Of a stretch of DNA of 64,000 nt, positions 17,452 to 25,063 are shown piece by piece. Positions within the stretch are counted from its first letter, which is position 1, and each line of letters begins with the position of its first letter. The translations under genes and the position numbers were made by a program. The notes below the pieces were generated by a model. That model was given only the letters and a program-made list of their open reading frames with translations. It did no database searches and had not been told where the DNA came from. Source of the stretch: Roseateles puraquae (GTDB lineage: Bacteria; Pseudomonadota; Gammaproteobacteria; Burkholderiales; Burkholderiaceae_C); the NCBI RefSeq assembly GCF_002205845.1, contig NZ_NISI01000005.1, forward strand, positions 1-64,000. The letters are read 5' to 3'.

Positions 17452-18017
17452 TGCGCCCCTGGCTCAATCACTGGCGTCGCCGACTGGCGCGCGCGCTGCT
17501 GTTCCGCATGGTCTTCGGAGAACCGGACCGGCCGCACACCCGCATCGCGCCCAGCACCTGCATCGAGGGTGAGGCCGGCCTGCAGCTGGCCGACCATGTC
17601 TTCATCGGCCAGTTCAATTTCATCGATGCCGGCGCCGGCCTCGTGATCGAGGAGGGCGTGCAAATCACCAACTTCTGTTCCATCGTGACCCACAGCACCC
17701 ACGACGCCTTGCGCGTGAACGGCCGCCGCTTTGCCGAGCAGGGCGGCCAGCCGCCGGGCTACCTGAAGGCGCCCATCCGCCTCGGTGCCTACAGTTTCGT
17801 CGGCCCGCACAGCCTGATCGAGCCCGGCGCGGTGCTTGGCAAGGGCGCCGTGCTGTGCGCTTATTCGCAACTGCGCGGCAGCGCGCCCGACTTCGCCATC
17901 ATGGCCGGCCAGCCCGCGCGCCAGGTGGGTGACACCCGCGAGCGCGACGCCGCATTGCTGGCCCGCCACCCCGAATTGCGCGAGGCGTATGAGGCCTGGG
18001 CGGGGAGGGCGCCATGA
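17448..18017 (+). CDS. Hexapeptide-repeat acyltransferase (WbbJ-like)
   Basis: 189 residues. The C-terminal two thirds form a left-handed beta-helix of hexapeptide repeats (LGAYSFVGPHSLIEPGAVLGKGAVL). This is followed by the usual IMAGQPARQVGD closing segment of galactoside/maltose acetyltransferase relatives. The likely role is O- or N-acetylation of a sugar of the locus A glycan, possibly of the amino sugar made by the aminotransferase at 21033. The start overlaps the flippase stop (ATGATG); 17451 is an alternative start. It overlaps the next gene by four bases. Confidence 0.75.
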   Translation: MMRPWLNHWRRRLARALLFRMVFGEPDRPHTRIAPSTCIEGEAGLQLADHVFIGQFNFIDAGAGLVIEEGVQITNFCSIVTHSTHDALRVNGRRFAEQGGQPPGYLKAPIRLGAYSFVGPHSLIEPGAVLGKGAVLCAYSQLRGSAPDFAIMAGQPARQVGDTRERDAALLARHPELREAYEAWAGRAP

Positions 18018-19126
18018 CGACGGCACCGAAGGGGCAGCCAGGCCTCAGCGGCGGCCTGAAGCTGGTGCTGATCGGCGACGGCGAGAGCCCGCATCTGCTG
18101 AAGTGGGCACGCGCGCTGGCGCCTCGGGTGCAGCTGCACGCCATCTCCTCGCGCGGCTTCCTGCCCGAGTTCCACCGGCTGCTGCCCGATGCCCAGCGGC
18201 TGGCGCTGAACACCGCGCCCGAGCACGGCGGCGGCAATATCGCGCTGGTCAAGCAACTACCCAAGGTCGGCGCCTGGCTGCAGCAGACCGACGCCGACTG
18301 GCTGCATGCGCACTACCTCACCTCCCACGGCACGCTGGCCTGGGCGGCGAAGCTGGGCTGGCGGCTGCGTGCGCAGATTGCGGGCTCGGCCTGGGGCAGC
18401 GACATCCTCGTGACACCGAACCGCGGCGGCAGCTGGAAGTGGCTCACGAAGAAGGCCCTGCGCAGCTGCGTGATCACCACGTCGGACTCTCAGCACATGG
18501 CCGATCGCATGCGGGAGCTGGGCGCGGGCGAGGTCATGGTCTTCCCCTTCGGCCTGGAGGCGCTGCCCAAGCAGAACGCCAAGAAGCAGCCGTGGTTGTG
18601 CTTCGCCAACCGGGGCCTGGAGCCGATCTACCGGCCGCAGCTCGTCATCGACGCCTTTGCCCGCATCGCCGCGACCCAGCCCGAGGCGCAGTTGGTGGTG
18701 GCCAACGACGGGTCGCTGCGTGATGCGCTGCAGGCTGACGTGGCCGCCCGGGGTCTGGCCGGGCGGGTCAGCTTCGTGGGCCGGCTTGATGCCGGCGCGC
18801 AAGCCGGGCACTACGCCCGTTCGACCTGGTTCCTGAGCCTGCCAGAGAGCGACTCGGTGTCGGTCTCGGTGCTGGAGGCGATGGCGCACGGCTGCGTGCC
18901 GCTGCTGTCTGAACTGCCGGCCAACCGCGAGCTGATCGGCGACTCCGCACGTGGCCTGATCATCAGCGGCAGCCCCACGTCGCTCGATGACCTGCCCGCT
19001 CGCATGGCGAGCCTGGACACCGCGCGCCTGGCCGCGGTCAACCGTGACTGGGTGGCCGCCAACGGCCTCTTCGAGCCGCATGTGCAACGCTTCCTGACCC
19101 GGCTCAAGGCCCTTTCTCCGGTATGA
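18014..19126 (+). CDS. Glycosyltransferase family 4
   Basis: Cytoplasmic, GT-B fold, 370 residues. The N-terminal Rossmann half (KLVLIGDGESPHLLKWARAL) and the C-terminal GT4 donor half (LVVANDGSLRDAL, VSFVGRLD, LSLPESDSVSVSVLEAMAHG) are clear. The E-x7-E type motif is represented by ESDSVSVSVLEA. It transfers a nucleotide-activated sugar to the growing lipid-linked glycan; donor and acceptor are unknown. It overlaps both neighbours by four bases. Confidence 0.85.
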   Translation: MTTAPKGQPGLSGGLKLVLIGDGESPHLLKWARALAPRVQLHAISSRGFLPEFHRLLPDAQRLALNTAPEHGGGNIALVKQLPKVGAWLQQTDADWLHAHYLTSHGTLAWAAKLGWRLRAQIAGSAWGSDILVTPNRGGSWKWLTKKALRSCVITTSDSQHMADRMRELGAGEVMVFPFGLEALPKQNAKKQPWLCFANRGLEPIYRPQLVIDAFARIAATQPEAQLVVANDGSLRDALQADVAARGLAGRVSFVGRLDAGAQAGHYARSTWFLSLPESDSVSVSVLEAMAHGCVPLLSELPANRELIGDSARGLIISGSPTSLDDLPARMASLDTARLAAVNRDWVAANGLFEPHVQRFLTRLKALSPV

Positions 19127-20349
19127 GGATCCTGCTCGTCAACCACTACGCCGGCTCCCCGGCCCACGGCATGGAGTTCCGGCCGTACTACCTCGCGCGC
19201 GAATGGGTGCGGGCGGGGCACGAGGTGCTGATCGTTGCGGCCAGCTATTCGCATGTGCGGGCCGTGCAACCCGAGATGCGTGGCCTGCCACGCGAGGAGG
19301 TCATCGACGGCATCCGCTACCGCTGGCTGCCCACGCCGCATTACGGAGGCAACGGGGTAGGGCGCCTGCGCAACATCCTGTCCTTCCTGCGCCAATTGCG
19401 GGGCGACGCCTACCGGCTCACGCGCGAGTTCCGGCCTGACGCGGTCATCGCGTCCAGCACGTACCCGATGGACGTGTGGGTGGCGCGCAAGCTGGCGCGC
19501 CTGGCCAAGGCCAAGCTGGTGTACGAAGTGCACGACCTCTGGCCGCTGTCGCTGATCGAGCTGGCCGGCATGTCGCCCCGCCATCCGTTCGCGATGTTGT
19601 GCGGCAAGGCCGAGGCCGATGCCTACCGCGACGCCGACCGTGTCGTCTCCATGCTCCCCTGCGTGCAGGAGCACATGGCCTCGCGCGGGCTGGACCTGGC
19701 CCGGCTGCACATCGTGCCCAACGGCTTTGCGCCCGAAGAGTGGCAGGGCGACAGCGCGCCTCTGGGCGAAGCCCTCGCCGCACACCTGGCCGCCGAGCGC
19801 GCGGCCGGCCGCGTGGTTGTCGGCTATGCGGGCTCCATGGGCCTGCCCAATGCGCTGGACGTGCTGCTGGACGCCGCCGCCCGGCTGCGTGAGACCCCGA
19901 TCAGCTTCGTGCTGGTTGGCAGTGGCCACGAGGCCGAGCGCCTGACCCGCCGCGCCGAGACGGAGGCGCTGGCGCGGGTGCGCTTCTTCCCGCCGATTCC
20001 CAAGGCCCAGATTCCCACACTGTTGGCGCAGTTCGACATCGCCTACATCGGCTGGCAGCGCACGCCCATCTACCGCTTCGGCATCGCGCCCAACAAGCTC
20101 ATCGACTACCTGATGGCCGGCCGCGCCGTGCTGCATTCGGTGGAGGCGGGCAACGACCCGGTCGCCGAGGCAGGCGCTGGCCTGACCGTCGCCCCGGAAG
20201 ACCCCGCCGCCGTCGCCCAGGGCCTGCGCCAGCTGGCAGCCCTGGCGCCCGCCGAGCGCGAGGCCATGGGCCAGCGCGGCCGCGCATTCGCGATGGCCCA
20301 CCATGCCTATCCGGTGCTGGCCGAGCGCTTCATCCAGGCCCTGCGATGA
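19123..20349 (+). CDS. Glycosyltransferase family 4, WbuB-like
   Basis: 408 residues, GT-B fold. The N-terminus MRILLVNHYAGSPAHGMEFR and EVHDLWPLSLIEL are typical of WbuB/FucNAc-transferase-like GT4 enzymes. The donor half shows VGYAGSMGLPNALDVLLDAA, LVGSGHEAERL and APNKLIDYLMAGRAVL. WbuB homologues often transfer an N-acetylated deoxy-hexosamine, but the donor cannot be named here. It overlaps the previous and next genes by four bases each. Confidence 0.85.
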   Translation: MRILLVNHYAGSPAHGMEFRPYYLAREWVRAGHEVLIVAASYSHVRAVQPEMRGLPREEVIDGIRYRWLPTPHYGGNGVGRLRNILSFLRQLRGDAYRLTREFRPDAVIASSTYPMDVWVARKLARLAKAKLVYEVHDLWPLSLIELAGMSPRHPFAMLCGKAEADAYRDADRVVSMLPCVQEHMASRGLDLARLHIVPNGFAPEEWQGDSAPLGEALAAHLAAERAAGRVVVGYAGSMGLPNALDVLLDAAARLRETPISFVLVGSGHEAERLTRRAETEALARVRFFPPIPKAQIPTLLAQFDIAYIGWQRTPIYRFGIAPNKLIDYLMAGRAVLHSVEAGNDPVAEAGAGLTVAPEDPAAVAQGLRQLAALAPAEREAMGQRGRAFAMAHHAYPVLAERFIQALR

Positions 20350-21014
20350 CCGAACTCCAGCGCATTGCCGAACGCTATGCACGCCGCGAGGCGAGCGACC
20401 GCTACAGCCTGCTGCGCCCCGAGGTCTGGCAAATGTGGCAGGAGCGCCAGCGCGCGCTGCTGAAACTGCTGGCCCGCCGCCCCGGTCAGCCGGCCGACTG
20501 GCGCGCCACCGAGGTGGGCTGCGGCGCCGGCGGCAACCTGCTGGATCTGCTGCGCCTGGGTCTGATGCCAGCGCACCTCACGGGGGTCGAGTTGCTGCCC
20601 GAGCGGCTGGCGGCCGCGCGGGCCGCGCTGCCCGAGGGTGTGACGCTGCTGGCGGGCGATGCCTCTGCTGCACCGGTGGCGCCCGCCAGCCAGGACCTGG
20701 TGCTGCAGTCCACCGTGTTCTCGTCCATCCTCGACGACGCCTTGCAACAGCGGGTGGCCGACGCGATGTGGCGCTGGCTCAAGCCGGGCGGCGCCGTCGT
20801 CTGGTACGACTTCACCGTCAACAACCCGCGCAACCCGGACGTGCGCGGCGTGCCGCTGCGCCGGGTGCGGGCGTTGTTCCCGCAGGGCCACTTCACGGCT
20901 CGGCGCGTGACCCTGGCCCCTCCGCTGGCCCGCGCGCTGCCCGCGGCCTATGGCTTGCTGAACGCGGTGCCGTGGCTGCGCACGCACCGGCTTGTTCTGA
21001 TTGAGAAGCCCTGA
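20346..21014 (+). CDS. SAM-dependent methyltransferase, class I
   Basis: 222 residues. SAM motif I is GCGAGGNLLDLLRLGL (about residues 58-73) with EVGC just before; post-I is GVELLPERL, and motif II/III lies in QDLVLQSTVFSSILD. It resembles the small methyltransferases found inside polysaccharide loci. It probably O-methylates a glycan residue or terminates the chain. It overlaps the preceding GT4 by four bases and is followed by 18 bases before the aminotransferase. Confidence 0.8.
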   Translation: MTELQRIAERYARREASDRYSLLRPEVWQMWQERQRALLKLLARRPGQPADWRATEVGCGAGGNLLDLLRLGLMPAHLTGVELLPERLAAARAALPEGVTLLAGDASAAPVAPASQDLVLQSTVFSSILDDALQQRVADAMWRWLKPGGAVVWYDFTVNNPRNPDVRGVPLRRVRALFPQGHFTARRVTLAPPLARALPAAYGLLNAVPWLRTHRLVLIEKP

Positions 21015-21032
21015 TCCCCGAAAATCCCGCCG

Positions 21033-22193
21033 ATGACTGCCCAGCCCTTCCTTCCTTTTGCCCTGCCCGAGATCGGTGACGATGAGATCGCCGAGGTCGT
21101 CGACACCCTGAAGTCCGGATGGATCACGACCGGCCCCAAGGCCAAGCGCTTCGAGCAGGCATTCGCCGAGTACCTGGGCGACCCGCAGATCGAATGCATC
21201 GCCGTCAACTCCGCCACGGCTGGCCTGCACCTGGCGCTGGAGGCCATCGGCATCGGCCCGGGGGACGAGGTCATCACCACGACCCACACCTTCACCGCCA
21301 CGGCCGAGGTCGTGCGCTACCTGGGAGCGGACGTCAAGCTGGTGGACATCGACCCGGCCACGCTCAACATCGACGTCGCCGCCATCGAAGCCGCCATCAC
21401 GCCGCGCACCAAGGTCATCATGCCGGTGCATTACGCAGGTCTGGCGGTCGACATGCTGGGCGTGCTGGACATCGCGCGCCGCCATGGCCTGCGGGTTGTC
21501 GAAGACGCCGCGCACGCGCTGCCCACCACGCTGGAGAAGGAGCTCATTGGCACGCTGGGCAGCGACGCCTCGGTGTTCAGCTTCTACGCCAACAAGACCA
21601 TGACCACCGGCGAGGGCGGCATGCTGGTCACGCGCAACCCGGAGCTCGCCAAGCGCGCCCGCGTGATGCGCCTGCATGGCATGAGCCGCGATGCCTTCGA
21701 CCGCTTCACCGCCAAGGTGCCGAGCTGGTACTACGAGATCGTCGCGCCCGGCTTCAAGTACAACTTGACCGACATCGCCGCCGCCCTCGGCCTGCACCAG
21801 CTCAAGCGCCTGCCCGCCTTCCAGCAGCGCCGCGAGCAGATCGCCACGCGCTACCACGAGGCCTTCGCCGATCTGCCGGTCATCCTGCCGCCCGACGCCC
21901 CGGAGGGTGACACCCACGCCTGGCACCTTTACGTGCTGCGCCTGGCGGACGACGCGGGCATCAGCCGCGACGCCTTCATCGAGGGCATGTTCGCCGCCGG
22001 CATCGGCTGCAGCGTGCATTACGTGCCACTGCACCTGCACCCCTATTGGCGTGAGCGCTATGGCCTGACGCCCGAGCACTTCCCGCAATCGCAGAAGGCC
22101 TACGAGCGCATGGTGAGCCTGCCGCTGTACACCGCGATGAGCGATGCCGACGTCGAGCGTGTCATTGCGGCCGTGCGCGGCCTGCTGGGGTGA
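21033..22193 (+). CDS. Sugar aminotransferase, DegT/DnrJ/EryC1/StrS family
   Basis: PLP enzyme, 386 residues, that adds an amino group to a keto-sugar nucleotide. The Schiff-base Lys lies in [15 protein letters not shown] (about residue 189), and DAAHALP carries the PLP-ring Asp. With the 4,6-dehydratase (22803) it can make a UDP-4-amino-4,6-dideoxy-HexNAc, as PglF and PglE do in the bacillosamine route. GAAAAT lies seven bases before the ATG with no clear ribosome site. The gene overlaps the next start by four bases. Confidence 0.9.
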   Translation: MTAQPFLPFALPEIGDDEIAEVVDTLKSGWITTGPKAKRFEQAFAEYLGDPQIECIAVNSATAGLHLALEAIGIGPGDEVITTTHTFTATAEVVRYLGADVKLVDIDPATLNIDVAAIEAAITPRTKVIMPVHYAGLAVDMLGVLDIARRHGLRVVEDAAHALPTTLEKELIGTLGSDASVFSFYANKTMTTGEGGMLVTRNPELAKRARVMRLHGMSRDAFDRFTAKVPSWYYEIVAPGFKYNLTDIAAALGLHQLKRLPAFQQRREQIATRYHEAFADLPVILPPDAPEGDTHAWHLYVLRLADDAGISRDAFIEGMFAAGIGCSVHYVPLHLHPYWRERYGLTPEHFPQSQKAYERMVSLPLYTAMSDADVERVIAAVRGLLG

Positions 22194-22789
22194 GCGCGGG
22201 CTTGGTCAAGCGTCTGTTCGACATCGTCGCGGCGGGCCTGGGCCTGCTGTTGCTGTGGCCGGTGCTGCTCGCGGCGGCCGTGTGGGTGAAGCTGGATTCG
22301 CCCGGCCCGGCCCTGTTCCGCCAGACCCGCGTCGGGCGGTTGGGCGTACCCTTCACCATCCACAAGTTCCGCACCATGCGCGTGGCGCCGGGTGCGGCCA
22401 TCACCGTGGGTGCTGACCCGCGCATCACCCGCGCCGGTCAGGTGCTGCGCCAGACCAAACTCGACGAGCTGCCCCAGCTCTGGGACGTGCTGCGCGGCGC
22501 GATGAGCCTGGTGGGACCGCGGCCGGAGCTGCCGAAGTACGTCGAGCTCTACCCGGCCGAGTTGCGTGAGCGCGTGCTGTCGGTGCGACCGGGCATCACC
22601 GACCCCGCGTCGCTGGCCTTCAGCCACGAGGCCGAGTTGCTGGCCGCCGCCGCCGACCCCGAGCGCGAGTACCGCGAGGTCATCCTGCCGGCCAAGCTGC
22701 GGCTGTCGGCAGACTACGCCAGCCGCGCCAGCCTGCTGACCGACCTCGGCCTCATTCTGGCCACGCTGCGCCGCGTGCTGCGCGGCTGA
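22190..22789 (+). CDS. Initiating phosphoglycosyl transferase (PglC/WcaJ C-domain type)
   Basis: Transfers a sugar-1-phosphate to undecaprenyl phosphate, starting the locus A glycan. At 199 residues it is the short monotopic form like PglC, without the large WcaJ N-terminal domain. A reentrant hydrophobic helix is at 11-32, followed by [29 protein letters not shown] and LVGPRPELP, the family hallmarks. The GTG start (22190) overlaps the aminotransferase stop. Its company (dehydratase plus aminotransferase) suggests a diamino- or amino-dideoxy-sugar as first residue. Confidence 0.9.
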   Translation: MSAGLVKRLFDIVAAGLGLLLLWPVLLAAAVWVKLDSPGPALFRQTRVGRLGVPFTIHKFRTMRVAPGAAITVGADPRITRAGQVLRQTKLDELPQLWDVLRGAMSLVGPRPELPKYVELYPAELRERVLSVRPGITDPASLAFSHEAELLAAAADPEREYREVILPAKLRLSADYASRASLLTDLGLILATLRRVLRG

Positions 22790-22802
22790 CAATCCCGTCC
22801 CC

Positions 22803-24677
22803 ATGAACTGGCAGTTGCTCGACACCCTGCTCACGCGCCTGCGGCCCCACCGCGAGGCGCTGGCCCTGTTGCTGGACGCCCTCGTCGTGGCCGTGGCCTG
22901 GCAGGCGACCTACCTCTTTCGGCTCGGCTTCGAGCGCTGGTTCACGGCCCGGCCCGCCTACGACGGTTGGGTGCTGCTCGGCCTGCTCGCGGTCTATGCC
23001 GTGGTGCTGTGGGCCTTGCGCGTGCCCAAGGGCATGTGGCGCTTCTCGGGCTTCGGCGAGGTCAAGCGGCTGGCCGTGGCCTGCCTGCTGGCCGGCCTGA
23101 TCGGCATGGCCGTGGTGCGCATGGCCCACCTGCAGGCCGTGCCCCGGGCCGTGCTGGCCCTGCACCCGCTCTTCACGCTGATGCTGCTGGCCATGATGCG
23201 CATGGGCTACCGCATGCTCTACGAGCACATGAGGAGCCGCATCAACGGCAGCGCGCAGGAGCAGCGGCGGGCGCTGGTGATGGGGGCGGGCGATGCCGGC
23301 CGCCTGCTGGTGGCGGGTATCCAGCACAGCCAGGGCTGGGCCGTGGTGGGCTTTCTGGATGACGACCCCACCAAGCAAGGCGGGCGCGTGGCGGGCTTCC
23401 CGGTGCTCGGCGACCTGTCGCAGGCGCGCCGCTTCGCGGAGTTGCATGGCGTCACGCACCTGATCGTGGCCATGCCGGCGGCCACTGTGGGCCAGCGGCG
23501 CCGAGCGCTGGACATCGCGGGCGCCACGGGCCTGCCCGTGCTCACCGTGCCCAGCAGTACCGAACTGTTGGCTGGCCGGCGCGTGAACGAAGTGCGGGAC
23601 ATCGAACCCGAGGACCTGCTGGGCCGCGCGCCCGTGCAGCTCGACGAAGGCGGCATCAACGAGTGCCTGAACGGCAAGGTCGTGCTCATCACGGGCGCCG
23701 GCGGCTCCATCGGTTCCGAGATCTGCCGCCAGGTCGCGCGCTACGGGCCCTCGCGCATCGTGCTGTATGAGCTGAGTGAGCTGGCGCTGTACACCGTCGA
23801 GCAAGAGCTCAGCGTCAGCTTCCCGCACATCGCGCTGGTACGCCTGATCGGCGACGTGAAGGACCTGCCGCACCTGCAGGCTGTCTTCGCTCGCTGGCGG
23901 CCGCAGATCGTCTTCCATGCCGCCGCCTTCAAGCATGTGCCGCTGATGGAAGAAGACGACAACGCGCGCGCCTGTCTGCTCAACAACACGCTCGGGACCT
24001 TTCATGTCTGCCAGGCGGCGGCCGCTCATGGCGTGGAGCGCTTCGTACTGATCAGCACCGACAAGGCCGTCAACCCGACCAACGTGATGGGCGCTACCAA
24101 GCGCGCGGCCGAGTTGGTCGTCAGTCACATGGCAGCGCAAGGCCACGTCACGCGCTTCATGGCCGTGCGGTTCGGCAACGTGCTGGGGTCCAGCGGCAGC
24201 GTCATTCCGAAGTTCAAGGAGCAGATCGCCAAGGGTGGGCCCGTGACCGTGACCCATCCCGAGATCACGCGCTACTTCATGACCATCCCCGAGGCCGCGC
24301 GTCTGGTCGTGCAGGCCGCAGCCCTGGGCGACACCGGCCGGGTGTACGTGCTCGATATGGGCGAGCCCGTGAAGATCGTCGATCTGGCGCGCGACATGAT
24401 CCGCATGAGTGGGCATGCGCTGGAGGATGTGCGCATCGAGTTCAGCGGCCTGCGCCCCGGCGAAAAGCTCTATGAAGAACTGCTGGCCGACAGCGACACC
24501 GTGGAGCCCACGGCGATTGCGCGCTTGAACGTGGCGCGGCTCGAAGACGCCGTTGCCGCCGCCCGGGTGCGCGACTGGCTCCTGCAGACCTGTGCTGATG
24601 CGCAGCTTCAAGGCGGCGCCGTGCGCGCCGCCTTGCGCGGCCTCCTGCAAGGCGAGTTCCTGCCTCAGGCGCGTTGA
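22803..24677 (+). CDS. Membrane UDP-HexNAc 4,6-dehydratase (WbpM/PglF/CapD family)
   Basis: 624 residues, the full-length membrane form. Four N-terminal membrane helices (about 15-130) are followed by a CoA-binding-like Rossmann domain (GAGDAGRLLVAG) and an SDR domain with TGAGGSIGSEICRQ. The catalytic STDKAVNPTNVMGATKR carries the Met-Lys of this subclass. It removes water from UDP-GlcNAc to give the 4-keto-6-deoxy sugar used by the aminotransferase upstream. It is the last gene of locus A. No terminator is seen right after it. Confidence 0.93.
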   Translation: MNWQLLDTLLTRLRPHREALALLLDALVVAVAWQATYLFRLGFERWFTARPAYDGWVLLGLLAVYAVVLWALRVPKGMWRFSGFGEVKRLAVACLLAGLIGMAVVRMAHLQAVPRAVLALHPLFTLMLLAMMRMGYRMLYEHMRSRINGSAQEQRRALVMGAGDAGRLLVAGIQHSQGWAVVGFLDDDPTKQGGRVAGFPVLGDLSQARRFAELHGVTHLIVAMPAATVGQRRRALDIAGATGLPVLTVPSSTELLAGRRVNEVRDIEPEDLLGRAPVQLDEGGINECLNGKVVLITGAGGSIGSEICRQVARYGPSRIVLYELSELALYTVEQELSVSFPHIALVRLIGDVKDLPHLQAVFARWRPQIVFHAAAFKHVPLMEEDDNARACLLNNTLGTFHVCQAAAAHGVERFVLISTDKAVNPTNVMGATKRAAELVVSHMAAQGHVTRFMAVRFGNVLGSSGSVIPKFKEQIAKGGPVTVTHPEITRYFMTIPEAARLVVQAAALGDTGRVYVLDMGEPVKIVDLARDMIRMSGHALEDVRIEFSGLRPGEKLYEELLADSDTVEPTAIARLNVARLEDAVAAARVRDWLLQTCADAQLQGGAVRAALRGLLQGEFLPQAR

Positions 24678-24952
24678 CTGCGTGTTGACTGCCCTGTGAC
24701 AGCTGCAGCTCGATCGTTGGTGGGGCTTCTCTAAACGACACGACACTACGTTTGGTGACGCTTGTCTCCTGGAGGCGCGCGGCCTTGTGCTGCATCAAGC
24801 GCAGCAGGCCTCGCCCCTAAGTTGTCGTTAGGCCACAACAGGCACGCTTGCTCGCGGGATGGAAGCCTTGCTCACGCGCTACGATGGCCGCGCAGAGTGT
24901 TGTGGGTTGAGCTCAGCATTGAAAGTGTTTACCCGCAATATGCGTTGATTCG

Positions 24953-24983
24953 TTGACGTCGCCAAGTTGGCGTGCTCTAGAAT
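24953..24983 (+). promoter_or_regulatory. Promoter with 19-base spacer and dyad in the spacer
   Basis: TTGACG (24953-24958) and TAGAAT (24978-24983) are separated by 19 bases. The spacer contains CGCCAA-G-TTGGCG (24960-24972). A stretched spacer with an internal dyad is characteristic of promoters activated by MerR-family regulators. A transcript from here would have a leader of about 75 bases. Role inferred. Confidence 0.45.
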
Positions 24984-25008
24984 GCTTGAGCGTGCTAACA
25001 GGCGCGTG

Positions 25009-25022
25009 TGATTCGCGAATCA
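25009..25022. promoter_or_regulatory. 14-bp perfect palindrome in the leader
   Basis: TGATTCGCGAATCA is fully self-complementary and lies between the promoter and the start codon of the surface-protein gene. It may be an operator or an mRNA structure. Confidence 0.4.
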
Positions 25023-25063
25023 TTGATTGAGTCTTTTTCCATAACCTTTGTGGAGTTCACCGA

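Larger units (their letters stand above)
24678..25063 (+). promoter_or_regulatory. Long upstream region of the secreted surface protein gene
   Basis: 386 bases without a gene. It holds a promoter-like pair with an internal dyad (24953-24983), a 14-bp perfect palindrome in the probable leader (25009-25022), and a weaker hairpin CCTAA/TTAGG (24816-24832). The ribosome site GGAG (25052-25055) is eight bases before the ATG. No tRNA or small ORF could be supported. Confidence 0.55.

Noticed and set aside
22752-24746. 664-codon open frame on the minus strand opposite the dehydratase gene
   Set aside because: A high-GC mirror frame rich in His/Gln/Arg; the plus-strand protein has complete family motifs.
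24678-25063. tRNA or small RNA gene in the long gap
   Set aside because: No cloverleaf or independent terminator could be found; only promoter-like and palindromic elements are supported.
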